Positions 8,792 through 16,273 of a stretch of DNA of 64,000 nt are shown one piece after another. This stretch comes from Polaromonas sp. GTDB taxonomy: Bacteria; Pseudomonadota; Gammaproteobacteria; Burkholderiales; Burkholderiaceae_C. The first letter of the stretch is position 1. Every line of letters begins with the position of its first letter. The stretch spans positions 1-64,000 of the forward strand of contig NZ_JAQSDA010000006.1 of NCBI RefSeq assembly GCF_029945685.1, read 5' to 3'. The position numbers and the translations under genes were made by a program. The notes under the pieces are model-generated. The model was given only the letters and a program-made list of their open reading frames with translations. It did not search any database and was not told where the DNA came from.

Positions 8792-10468
8792 TTAGAGGGC
8801 GATGTTGGGCTGAATCAGAACTACCAGCATGGTCCGCTTTCGAGTTCCGTTCCTGCTTCCAAGTGCCGCGTTCTCGGCAGATCCAATGCCGTTCGACACA
8901 GCGGACAAGTTGTCCTGGTCGAAGCCAGCCACGACAAGCGTCTCGCCTGACTGGATTCGAACCCTTTGGATGAAGTTGCTGGTCGAGATGTCAGGTGCTT
9001 GAATGGAGCTGGTACCCGACGTGATGGTGGAAAGACGGAGCAGCGAGGACAGGTCGAGGGAGTACTGGAGCAGCATCTCCTTGCCATCGATGATGTGCGG
9101 TACCAAGGTCATTGAGAATCCAGTTTGCACAGTCCCAGGCGTCAACGCAGTTGTCGCGCCTACGTTGGCGGTCTGGGTGGTGGAGCTAGAAGCCAGGTAC
9201 GAGACGCGTCGGCCTACATTTACGGGTGCCGGCTGGTTGTTCAGGGTAACCAGCGTCGATGATGTCAGTTCGCTCACGCGCCCCTGGGTTGACAGTGCCG
9301 AAATCATCGCGCTGGAACCTGCCCATCGACTTGCAGAGGTAGCAGGTGCTGAAATGATGATGTTGCCGGCACCACTTGCAACGGGGAACGCCGTCTTCAA
9401 AGCAACCGAAAACGGATTGCTTGCCGATGCCAGGTTCGAATACACGGCGTCCCAATTGATCCCGTAGTTGTCGCCGTCGGTCAACTCGACGGACAACACC
9501 CGGACGTTGACGGAAACCTGGCGGTTTAGCGCGCTGTTTTGTCCGTTGATGTATTCAGTCACCCTCGCCAATACGCTTGGCGTATCGGTAACGGTGATTG
9601 TTCCCGTGGCCGGCGACGCGATCACGCGGCCTCCTGTGCTCAGCATCTGTTTGATGCCGGACTCAAGCGCGGACCACACTGATAGACCAGAAAAGCCCAC
9701 ACCGGTCGAGTTGGTCGAAGTACCTGTCTGCGTCGCTCCGGATGATGCACCTGACCCAGTTCCGCCGGCGCTCGCGTTGGATGATGAGTCGACAGACGAG
9801 TTGAGCCGAGTGTCGCCAGGAAGTGCAGCGATGCGGTATGTCTTCGAATCCATGACAAAGAATCGCAGGCCTTGCGCCTCACCCTTCCAGTTCACGCCGT
9901 AGTAGGCGGAGACCAGATTCATCAACCCTGACAAGGAACCTGAATAGGTCGCCATAAAGGGCGAGTTGGCCGTTATTGGACCGGCCTGCGCAGCGGTCGG
10001 AATACCGCCAATTCCGGCAGGCATCGGCGTCGGCATGACGCCGCCAGGGGCACCCATCGGGAACGGCATCCCTGCAGGCATTGGCGCACCCGCGGCCGCC
10101 GCTCCTGCAGTGGCGGCCGTCGTCGTTGGAATGTCGGAACCGAGATACACGGGCAGGCCGGTGAGCGAAGAGATTACGCCGGCTACCTCGTTCAGGCTGG
10201 CGAACCGCTGGTTGATCTCGATCTGAATGGTGTCGGCCTTCGCGCTCGCTTCATCCCGGGCGAGGCGCTCAACTTTGCGCAGTGGGATCCAGCTCTGGTC
10301 GCTGTAGCTCACTGGGCTGGTTTCGACCGGTTCAACACGCCGCGTCAGCATTTGCTCCGCTTGTACCTTTGCCGTTGAAACTTCTTTCTCGATCGACTTC
10401 ACCTGCTGTGTCGGAGCGGTACAGCCAGCGAGCGTTGCGATTGCGAGCAGGGATGCAATAGTTTTCAT
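8792..10468 (-). CDS. pilN: PilN outer-membrane secretin (lipoprotein)
   Basis: A 558-residue secretin of the R64 PilN/BfpB type. It begins with a lipoprotein signal and lipobox (ATLAGC), so it is probably lipidated at Cys16. N-terminal ring domains come first, interrupted by a Gly/Pro/Met/Ala-rich insert (about 115-165). A C-terminal secretin core follows (about 340-558), with the typical VTDTPSVLARV, VQTGFSMTLVPHI and GETLVVAGFDQD segments. A Ser/Gly-rich spacer lies around residue 230. It forms the pore through which the pilus leaves the cell. The TcpQ/PilL gene two bases upstream probably stabilises it. Confidence 0.9.
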   Translation of the reverse strand: MKTIASLLAIATLAGCTAPTQQVKSIEKEVSTAKVQAEQMLTRRVEPVETSPVSYSDQSWIPLRKVERLARDEASAKADTIQIEINQRFASLNEVAGVISSLTGLPVYLGSDIPTTTAATAGAAAAGAPMPAGMPFPMGAPGGVMPTPMPAGIGGIPTAAQAGPITANSPFMATYSGSLSGLMNLVSAYYGVNWKGEAQGLRFFVMDSKTYRIAALPGDTRLNSSVDSSSNASAGGTGSGASSGATQTGTSTNSTGVGFSGLSVWSALESGIKQMLSTGGRVIASPATGTITVTDTPSVLARVTEYINGQNSALNRQVSVNVRVLSVELTDGDNYGINWDAVYSNLASASNPFSVALKTAFPVASGAGNIIISAPATSASRWAGSSAMISALSTQGRVSELTSSTLVTLNNQPAPVNVGRRVSYLASSSTTQTANVGATTALTPGTVQTGFSMTLVPHIIDGKEMLLQYSLDLSSLLRLSTITSGTSSIQAPDISTSNFIQRVRIQSGETLVVAGFDQDNLSAVSNGIGSAENAALGSRNGTRKRTMLVVLIQPNIAL

Positions 10469-10470
10469 AT

Positions 10471-10908
10471 TCAGAACTCCGTAACACGTACCGTTTTGTT
10501 GCCGCGATAAAAGACAGCACGAAGACGGGACCCTGCTTCGTTCGTACCCTTCAAGAAGAAGAGCACCGCGGTTTCGAACTCACCCTGGATGACCATGTTT
10601 TGATCAAGCACAAAGTCGGGGGCCTGCCAGATCAGGTCCCATCCGGACCGTTTGCCGAAGTCGCGAAGTTGCTCGTCGACGCGCTTGCCCCTCACCAACT
10701 CGAACGTCGGGATCGGCGCCTGTGGGACTGCAGTCGCGACTGGCGCCACTTTGCTAGCGGCGCCCGGCTGGTTGGGCGCTGCGAACGGAAGCACAGGCTT
10801 GTCCACAAACGGCTCATTGGAAACCTGAATGGTTTGGGCTCCGGCCATCAAGGTTGCGCATGATGCAACAGTGAGCAGCGCCACTTTTATAAAGGGGGTT
10901 CGTTTCAT
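10471..10908 (-). CDS. pilL: PilL/TcpQ-like secretin partner
   Basis: A 145-residue protein from ATG 10908; one base separates it from the stop of the previous gene. It has a signal peptide (KVALLTVASCATLMAGAQ) and a C-terminal TcpQ-type domain (about residues 65-145: LVRGKRVDEQLRDFGKRSGW...LIWQAPDFVLD...RVTEF). TcpQ domains bind and stabilise type IVb secretins. The domain is repeated, more distantly, at the C-terminus of the preceding gene product. This protein is much shorter than full R64 PilL, which also has an N-terminal extension. Confidence 0.75.
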   Translation of the reverse strand: MKRTPFIKVALLTVASCATLMAGAQTIQVSNEPFVDKPVLPFAAPNQPGAASKVAPVATAVPQAPIPTFELVRGKRVDEQLRDFGKRSGWDLIWQAPDFVLDQNMVIQGEFETAVLFFLKGTNEAGSRLRAVFYRGNKTVRVTEF

Positions 10909-10909
10909 G

Positions 10910-12184
10910 TCATTCGCCCGTGAGTACAAGAACTTGATTGCTGTACGCGGTTGCTTTAATCTGGTAGCCGACGGATCTCGCCTGGGTGACAACATAATCC
11001 GCAGCCTGAAGGAAACTTGGATGTGTCAACGGCCTGTCTGCGTCAGCCGTAATCTCCACGGTCGGGGCACCCTTCCAGATAACCCGCCATCCGGCATCCT
11101 TCCCCCACCGAGCGAGCATGCTTTCGATGGTCTGGTCCGCTTTACGGACCGACCAGGAAGAAACGGCTGGTGCGCTCGGAGCAGCCGCCGGGCCGGCTAT
11201 GGCTCGCGACGGCTGTGCACCCTTGAGTCGTTGCAAAGCCTCAGATGGACTGAGGCGGCCTGCCCGCATAGCTTCAATAATTGAAGAGTCAGAGTCGGGG
11301 TGGCCCCGGCCCGCCACAACAGGAGCTGGTGATCGGAGCGGGGTAGATTCCGACCAGCTGATCGTTGTTGGGTTCAGTAGCTTTTTCCCAGTGTTCTGCA
11401 ACTGCTCGTCAAAGAGAAAACCGACCTTTACGGAGATGACGGATGGCGCGACGCCGGCGGCGACAAGCGCATTGCGGACTACACGTGCGCGCTCTGTCCC
11501 GCCAACGTCTGCGGGATGGGTGTCGTCTGCTGCTGATATGACGACGCGCTGAGAGCCGGTCACGGACGACGCGATCTGCTTCAAGCGCCGCTCACCTTCC
11601 CGGTCGAGCTTCCCAGATCCGCGTTCAAACGCGACCACCTTGGAATGCTCGGTCTGGGCGGACGCCCAGGTCACATAGTCACCGCGCGCGGGCTGGGCGT
11701 AGGTGTTGTCCGTCCATTCATTGCGCTTGACATAGTTTTGGGCGAAACCTGAAGTTCCTGCTGTCGGCGAGAGCGAGGCCAGGGTCAATCGCTCAACGGG
11801 TGTCGCTCCAGGCGCTGCCCCCCGCTGCTGATACTGGGGAGCCGTGCTGAGAGCTGATGCGTGCGTAATCCTGGCGCTGGATGAGCCGAGCTGAGCGACG
11901 AAGTCGCGTGGAGTGCCGTTGATGACCGTGTATGGCCCCTCTTTGCGAGGGATCAGCAATTCGGAGGTACGGGTGGATATGAAAGCGGGAATGTCGTCAG
12001 TGGCGCGGTACTGAAGAAACGTCCGCTGTCCGTCGTCGAACACCTGCAGCGGCTTAGCCCTCGGATCCCCCTGAACTGAATAGTCAAAGCTGAACCGGTC
12101 CATGGCATTGACCGGGCCGGAGGCGGACATCCCATTTGCAGTTGCGAGCGCAAGGAGCGTTCCGATGAATGTGAGTTTGCTCAT
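10910..12184 (-). CDS. Three-domain envelope protein: VirB9-like + OmpA-like + TcpQ-like
   Basis: A 424-residue protein with an N-terminal signal sequence. Residues about 28-100 resemble the C-terminal domain of VirB9 from the same operon (shared pattern of a FDYSVQG/FNYSISG strand followed by VFDDG.RT). Residues about 180-256 look like an OmpA peptidoglycan-binding domain (FERGSGKLDREGERRLKQIA ... GTERARVVRNALVAAGV). Residues about 343-424 are a TcpQ-type domain (WSVRKADQTIESML...WKGAPTVEITAD). It sits between virB10 and the pilus genes. I infer that it physically links the T4SS core complex, the cell wall and the PilN secretin. No single named family is recognised for the full architecture. 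Confidence 0.75.
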   Translation of the reverse strand: MSKLTFIGTLLALATANGMSASGPVNAMDRFSFDYSVQGDPRAKPLQVFDDGQRTFLQYRATDDIPAFISTRTSELLIPRKEGPYTVINGTPRDFVAQLGSSSARITHASALSTAPQYQQRGAAPGATPVERLTLASLSPTAGTSGFAQNYVKRNEWTDNTYAQPARGDYVTWASAQTEHSKVVAFERGSGKLDREGERRLKQIASSVTGSQRVVISAADDTHPADVGGTERARVVRNALVAAGVAPSVISVKVGFLFDEQLQNTGKKLLNPTTISWSESTPLRSPAPVVAGRGHPDSDSSIIEAMRAGRLSPSEALQRLKGAQPSRAIAGPAAAPSAPAVSSWSVRKADQTIESMLARWGKDAGWRVIWKGAPTVEITADADRPLTHPSFLQAADYVVTQARSVGYQIKATAYSNQVLVLTGE

Positions 12185-12189
12185 TTGAA

Positions 12190-13458
12190 CTAGCCTCGAT
12201 AGGGAGAAGGAAACACCATGTCGCGCCTGACTTCAATAACGACCCTTGCACCAGACGGGATGCTGATCGTCGGAGCGACCTCGCGGTTGCGGTCAAGAAT
12301 TGACTTTGCGGTGTCAGTTAGGATTTGGCCCGTTGCCGAGAGGCCGCCCGCTTGACCGTTGGTGCCTTGGGGCACGGCTCTGGTCGAAACGACCCGGTCA
12401 GCCAGAAGGCCAATCATCAGACTGGTGCCGAAGAGTCGGAAGTAATGGTTGTCGACGTCGCCTTTCACACCAGCCCGTCCTGCCGCATCTCCGCCGTTGA
12501 ACGATCCAAGGTCGAACGACTGGCCGTCCGGAAGCACAAGTCGGGTGAATGCGAACAACAAGCGCTCTTGCCCCATCCGGACTTCGGAGGAGTATTCCCC
12601 GATCGCTAGCGTGCCCTTTGGCAAGATGAGATTGCGCTGGGTTGTTGAGTCGTAAATATCGCGCGTCGTGCGCGCTGTGATGACACCAGGTAGATCACTG
12701 TTGATCTCGCGCAGGGTAACTGCCTCAATCACGCTCCCCTGCGTCAGCATCAGTGGCGCCTCCGGCAATGAGGGGCGAAGACCGGGGTCCTTCCGCGTTG
12801 TTGAGAACTCCTTCAGCCACGATTTGTCGGCAGCTCGGCCCACTGCCGCCTGTTGCTGACGCTGTGCGTTAAGGATCCCCGCAAGTTGTGATGGATCCGT
12901 CGCCCTGGCCTGCGAGGCCTCCCTGCTTGCCTGGGCGCGCTTTTCTTGTTCGATGAGCTGCGAGATCGGATCCAGCTTTTCGGCAGGCGCCTGCGCTGGC
13001 GCCAGCGCCTGGTCAAAAACAACGGGTTTGGCATTGGAAATCTCTGTCTCGCGGACGGCCTCCAATGACGCCGCCGAGCCGGGCTTGGAATTCCCCGGCG
13101 CGCTTCCGAGTTCTACAGGGAACGGCTGCGGCCGAACCCCGGTTTCCGGTGGTAGTGCACTGGGGAGCGGTGCTTTTGCGTTCGGATCGCCTCGCAGCGC
13201 TGCGGGCACGCCGGCCTTGTCGGCGAACGCGGTTACATCCTTGGGATCGCCCTTCATGCCAACGTCCTTCGCGGCGGTCGCTTCCTCCAAGGTAGCCTTT
13301 TTGCTTCGTTCCTGTCCCGGATTCGGCGCTGAACTATCCTGGTACCAGGTGTAGCCACCAATGGCCAGCAGAATGCCGATGGCCAAAAACGCGAGGATGT
13401 TCTTTGGCGGTACTCCTGTCGGGGCAGGGGTTTTGGGTGACAGGAGGTTATCGGCCAT
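12190..13458 (-). CDS. virB10: VirB10/TrbI T4SS core channel protein
   Basis: A 422-residue protein with a short cytoplasmic N-terminus, one membrane helix (about residues 20-41, NILAFLAIGILLAIGGYTWY), a long Pro/Ala-rich periplasmic linker, and a C-terminal TrbI/VirB10 beta-barrel domain (about 210-420). The latter contains the pattern LTQGSVIEAVTLREINSDLPG...V, ARTTRDIYDSTTQRNLILPKG and GARVVIEVRRDMVF near the end. The start overlaps the virB9 end by 11 bases. It spans both membranes and transduces energy signals to the outer-membrane pore. Confidence 0.92.
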   Translation of the reverse strand: MADNLLSPKTPAPTGVPPKNILAFLAIGILLAIGGYTWYQDSSAPNPGQERSKKATLEEATAAKDVGMKGDPKDVTAFADKAGVPAALRGDPNAKAPLPSALPPETGVRPQPFPVELGSAPGNSKPGSAASLEAVRETEISNAKPVVFDQALAPAQAPAEKLDPISQLIEQEKRAQASREASQARATDPSQLAGILNAQRQQQAAVGRAADKSWLKEFSTTRKDPGLRPSLPEAPLMLTQGSVIEAVTLREINSDLPGVITARTTRDIYDSTTQRNLILPKGTLAIGEYSSEVRMGQERLLFAFTRLVLPDGQSFDLGSFNGGDAAGRAGVKGDVDNHYFRLFGTSLMIGLLADRVVSTRAVPQGTNGQAGGLSATGQILTDTAKSILDRNREVAPTISIPSGARVVIEVRRDMVFPSPYRG

Positions 13459-14251
13459 TCATCAGCCCCCCAAAGAAATTCCTGCGACCTTCCTTTTCGA
13501 CTCGCACTTCCAGCTTACCGAGCTTTAGCAGGAAGACCCCGCCAACACCCTGGGCGATCAGATACCCATCCTTGACCGAATAGTTGACCAGGGACGCCTC
13601 GTTGTCCTTGAGGGTGAAGAGCGCAGGCATCTCCTGCATGCCCTCGGGAATCCGAAAATAGGTGCGAACCCCGTCGTCAAACACCTGCGCCGGCCGGATC
13701 GACTCGCTGCCAGATATGGAGTAATTGAATTGGACCTTGTCGATGATGAGGTTCGAGTCACTGCCGCCGGCTACTCGGGCAGGTTGGTCAGGTGCCGCCG
13801 CTGCATCCCGCTGTGGCGTGCCGCGCGAGGAAGCCACCACATCCTGCAGCACCATGTCTGGGTTGTTCCAGGTCACCCGCTGGTGCCACTTCCCTGTTTC
13901 GTTGGCGCTGCGAAGGATGAGCTGGTAAGTTGTCTTGTTCGTGATCAAACTTGCGCTCGTGGTCAGACCTTCGAACTTGGGTTTGATGAAAATATGTTCA
14001 CGGCTCGCCGAGACCTGAAAAACGAAATTGACCGTATCGCCGGCGACAAGGGAAAGCACCTGTTCGCCTGGCGCAAGCATCAGGTTTGTGACTGACTTGG
14101 GTCGCGTAAGGATCAGATACGTGACGTCCGGATCGAAGTCAAACGTAACCAGGCGCGTGTCGCCGTTTACGGGCGTAGCGATCTGTTGAGCGTTGGCGGG
14201 TTGCCCGGCGAGAAGACAAAGACCCAGGGCAAGAGCAGAAAGAGATCTCAT
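13448..14251 (-). CDS. virB9: VirB9/TrbG T4SS outer-membrane complex protein
   Basis: A 267-residue protein with a cleavable signal peptide (SLSALALGLCLLAGQPANAQ). The N-terminal half has the VirB9 pattern (ATPVNGDTRLVTFDFDPDVTYLILTRPKSVTNL) and the C-terminal half has the VirB7/VirB10-contact domain (FNYSISGSESIRPAQVFDDG). It overlaps virB8 by four bases (ATGA) and virB10 by 11 bases, a tightly coupled virB8-9-10 set. No VirB7-like lipoprotein gene was found next to it. Confidence 0.9.
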   Translation of the reverse strand: MRSLSALALGLCLLAGQPANAQQIATPVNGDTRLVTFDFDPDVTYLILTRPKSVTNLMLAPGEQVLSLVAGDTVNFVFQVSASREHIFIKPKFEGLTTSASLITNKTTYQLILRSANETGKWHQRVTWNNPDMVLQDVVASSRGTPQRDAAAAPDQPARVAGGSDSNLIIDKVQFNYSISGSESIRPAQVFDDGVRTYFRIPEGMQEMPALFTLKDNEASLVNYSVKDGYLIAQGVGGVFLLKLGKLEVRVEKEGRRNFFGGLMNGR

Positions 14252-14928
14252 TTCACACCCTCTTTGAAGCGCTCGAAGTACGAGAACGTGATGCCCAGTG
14301 GGTTATCCATAAGTTGGGCCTCCGATTCCGGGGGGACGGTCTTGTAGTGGATGGTGAAGCGCCAGTTCTCAACAATGGGCGGGTTCTGGCTGATGCGCTC
14401 GTTGGTCGTCACGGTCGCGAAGATGAGCCCCGGTTGAGAGGTATCCACTGACGTAACGACCGCCTCCCGTACCAGGCCTGGCTGCTTGGCCAGGCGCTCG
14501 AACGGCTGATCGCTGGCGATGAGGTCCTTGACTTTGCCGATCGCCTTGTCACTGGAGCGCCGCATAGCGGTCTCGAACTGGCCCCGCGTGAGATAGGGGT
14601 CGATCGTCATGAGGTTGCGGACGTACGTCATGGCCTCGGCCTTGACAAAGCGAGCATCCGGCCGGAACTGCTCTGCCTTGAACGGCTGCGCCACAAGCAA
14701 TTTTTCCGAATTGGTCTCCACCAGGTAAACGGCGACCTGCTTGAGCGGAATCAGAAAAACGAGCGAGAACGACTGGAGGACGTTCAGCAGTAGCAGGAAC
14801 ACCGCTACCAGGAACCAGCGTGATCCATGCGTTGCTGCGTTTCCGTAAAGTTCCGAAAACTGCCGGGCGGCCTTTATCTCGGCGATCGGCGGCGTGTTTT
14901 GCAGTGAAGTGGGCTTTTTTCCGAACAT
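14248..14928 (-). CDS. virB8: VirB8/TrbF T4SS inner-membrane scaffold
   Basis: A 226-residue protein with a cytoplasmic N-terminus, one membrane helix (about 37-60, WFLVAVFLLLLNVLQSFSLVFLIPL) and a periplasmic VirB8/NTF2-like domain ending in HYKTVPPESEAQLMDNPLGITFSYF. That last stretch matches the conserved NPLGI.V motif of VirB8. It is the first gene of the virB8-9-10-pil operon. The ATG at 14928 has no Shine-Dalgarno and lies eight bases after a predicted -10 box, so the mRNA is probably leaderless. A terminator lies upstream at 15011-15044. Confidence 0.9.
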   Translation of the reverse strand: MFGKKPTSLQNTPPIAEIKAARQFSELYGNAATHGSRWFLVAVFLLLLNVLQSFSLVFLIPLKQVAVYLVETNSEKLLVAQPFKAEQFRPDARFVKAEAMTYVRNLMTIDPYLTRGQFETAMRRSSDKAIGKVKDLIASDQPFERLAKQPGLVREAVVTSVDTSQPGLIFATVTTNERISQNPPIVENWRFTIHYKTVPPESEAQLMDNPLGITFSYFERFKEGVK

Positions 14929-14936
14929 GCCACAAC

Positions 14937-14983
14937 TGTAGAAAGCAAAAGTGCGAAAAATTTCGGAGAAATAGGCCCCAATT
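14937..14983 (-). promoter_or_regulatory. Predicted activator-dependent promoter of virB8-pil operon
   Basis: On the minus strand: AATT (14980-14983), six bases, TATTTCT (14967-14973), 24 bases, TCTACA as -10 box (14937-14942), then eight bases to the virB8 ATG. The same layout with identical spacing occurs before virB11, the relaxase, the 32.8 kb gene and the 36.3 kb gene. No good -35 box is present, as expected for a class II-type activator site covering about -53 to -37. The candidate regulator is the plasmid's FlhDC-like pair; that link is inference. Confidence 0.65.
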
Positions 14984-15010
14984 CGCTGTTTTGTCCCTTT
15001 CTGGCGCCGA

Positions 15011-15044
15011 AAATAAAAAAGCCCACCCTGGTTAGGGGTGGGCT
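15011..15044 (-). terminator. Rho-independent terminator between the upstream transfer genes and virB8
   Basis: A nine-base-pair perfect stem (AGCCCACCC / GGGTGGGCT) with a seven-base loop is followed on the minus strand by a run of six T, then A and more T. It directly follows the stop of the 15061-15477 gene and precedes the virB8 promoter. It therefore separates two transcription units within the transfer region. Confidence 0.85.
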
Positions 15045-15060
15045 CTGGGGCAGTGGTGGC

Positions 15061-15477
15061 TTACGGTCTGTAGCCGCTTTCGAGCCGATCCTGCCAGGAC
15101 TGCTGAGATTCGGCGTCCGACGTTACAGCTTCGTTTTCAGACGCTGCCATCGCAGCCTCGTGCTGCGCTGCATTTTGAGCGAGCAGCTCAGCTTCTTCTC
15201 TCTCCTGGTCCAGCACGCGGGCCTGTTCCTCAAAAGCTGCAGCTTCCGCATGGCCATCCGCAGGTGCCATCTGAACGGCAACAGCCTCACCGTTTGCGCC
15301 CGCCTCATACCCAGTCGAGGGAGTTGAGACGAGAGGCGCCCGCCGCCGTGGCTTGAAAATCTGCCAATGCACGAAGGCAAGTACCAAAGCCCCAAGCAGG
15401 GGGTACATGACGGCGAGCTTGCCAGGCACCAAGAGAACAAGCGCGAAGAGTATTAACCAAATGAGGTTGGCTAGCAT
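15061..15477 (-). CDS. Small membrane protein with acidic/coiled-coil tail
   Basis: A 138-residue protein from ATG 15477, with a good ribosome site (AAGGAG, five bases before). Two hydrophobic segments fill residues 1-42 (LIWLILFALVLLVPGKLAVMYPLLGALVLAFVHW), followed by a basic stop-transfer patch (KPRRR) and a Glu/Ala-rich tail with helix-forming repeats (about 80-125). No family is recognised. It is the last gene of the upstream transfer operon and is followed by a terminator. A cytoplasmic tail on an inner-membrane anchor suggests a structural or adaptor role, but this is a guess. Confidence 0.6.
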   Translation of the reverse strand: MLANLIWLILFALVLLVPGKLAVMYPLLGALVLAFVHWQIFKPRRRAPLVSTPSTGYEAGANGEAVAVQMAPADGHAEAAAFEEQARVLDQEREEAELLAQNAAQHEAAMAASENEAVTSDAESQQSWQDRLESGYRP

Positions 15478-15479
15478 GG

Positions 15480-15812
15480 CTACTCCTTGGAATTTCTTGC
15501 CACGATGGTACGCCACGCAGCTTCCGCGGCGAATGCGTACATTCTCGCGGGCATTTCCAGGAGTTTCACCTTCACCACCTCGTAGATCGCGCATTTGACG
15601 GCGGCCGGGCAACCTCGGCCGACCTTCACCAAGCTTGAGTTCACGACGCGGTGCAGCGAAATCCTCGGCTTCCCGTCTTGCCACTTCCCGTCGACAACGA
15701 TGCTGCCATCTGGGAGATGCCCATCCTTGAGGCGGACGAATCCGCCGGGGACCACAGCGAAATGCATTTTTGTGGCACGAATGTGACCACGCGAAAAAAA
15801 GACCTTTTCCAT
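15480..15812 (-). CDS. Hypothetical small protein in transfer operon
   Basis: A 110-residue protein from an ATG preceded by GGAGTCC at a suitable distance. It is predicted soluble and basic, with strand-rich segments (FAVVPGGFVRLKDGHLPDGSIVV) and two Cys (GCPAAVKC). No known family is recognised. It overlaps nothing and ends two bases before the next gene's start, which suggests co-translation with the membrane protein that follows. Confidence 0.5.
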   Translation of the reverse strand: MEKVFFSRGHIRATKMHFAVVPGGFVRLKDGHLPDGSIVVDGKWQDGKPRISLHRVVNSSLVKVGRGCPAAVKCAIYEVVKVKLLEMPARMYAFAAEAAWRTIVARNSKE

Positions 15813-15977
15813 TTACGGACTCCATGAAATCCGGGACGGAATCCCACAGTGAGGAGACCCCCGGTGGGTTGAACGAGACTAGCTCGGAAGGCTTGAATTA
15901 GGCACAAGCTATGCCATCGAAAACAGTTCGACTATATCGCAAATTCTGGGCGGAGGAAACCGCGGACACTCTTGCTG

Positions 15978-16247
15978 CTATTTAAAGTCTTTAAATGCGT
16001 CAGCCTGGCCCTTCTTCACATTGGCGCTTTGCTCCAGACGAAATTTCATCTGCCCGCCGTGAGCGTTTGCGCAGTTTGCATCGCTCTTCATCGACGCAAC
16101 GCCCTTTTTTATACAAGAGTCAACCACCGCGTTAGCCTCTGCGATGTGGGCAAAGTAGTACTCGACTGTCTTGATATCAGTCTTTTGCTCGCATGCCGAC
16201 AAAAGCGCTAACAACATGCAGCCCAGAATCGAAGTTTTGATACTCAT
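15978..16247 (-). CDS. eexN: EexN-like entry-exclusion lipoprotein
   Basis: An 89-residue lipoprotein from the ATG at 16247, which has an AGGAATTCC ribosome site; an earlier in-frame ATG at 16259 lacks one. The signal sequence ends in a lipobox (LLSAC), so it is probably lipidated. The mature part follows the EexN pattern: a TVEYYFAHIAEANAVVDSC helix, then a Lys-rich segment and a second Cys in the NCANAH motif. EexN proteins of IncN-type plasmids exclude entry of related plasmids. It lies between the AAA+ ATPase and unknown genes, inside the T4SS region as expected. Confidence 0.78.
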   Translation of the reverse strand: MSIKTSILGCMLLALLSACEQKTDIKTVEYYFAHIAEANAVVDSCIKKGVASMKSDANCANAHGGQMKFRLEQSANVKKGQADAFKDFK

Positions 16248-16273
16248 GGAATTCCTCATAAAAGCCGTACTAC

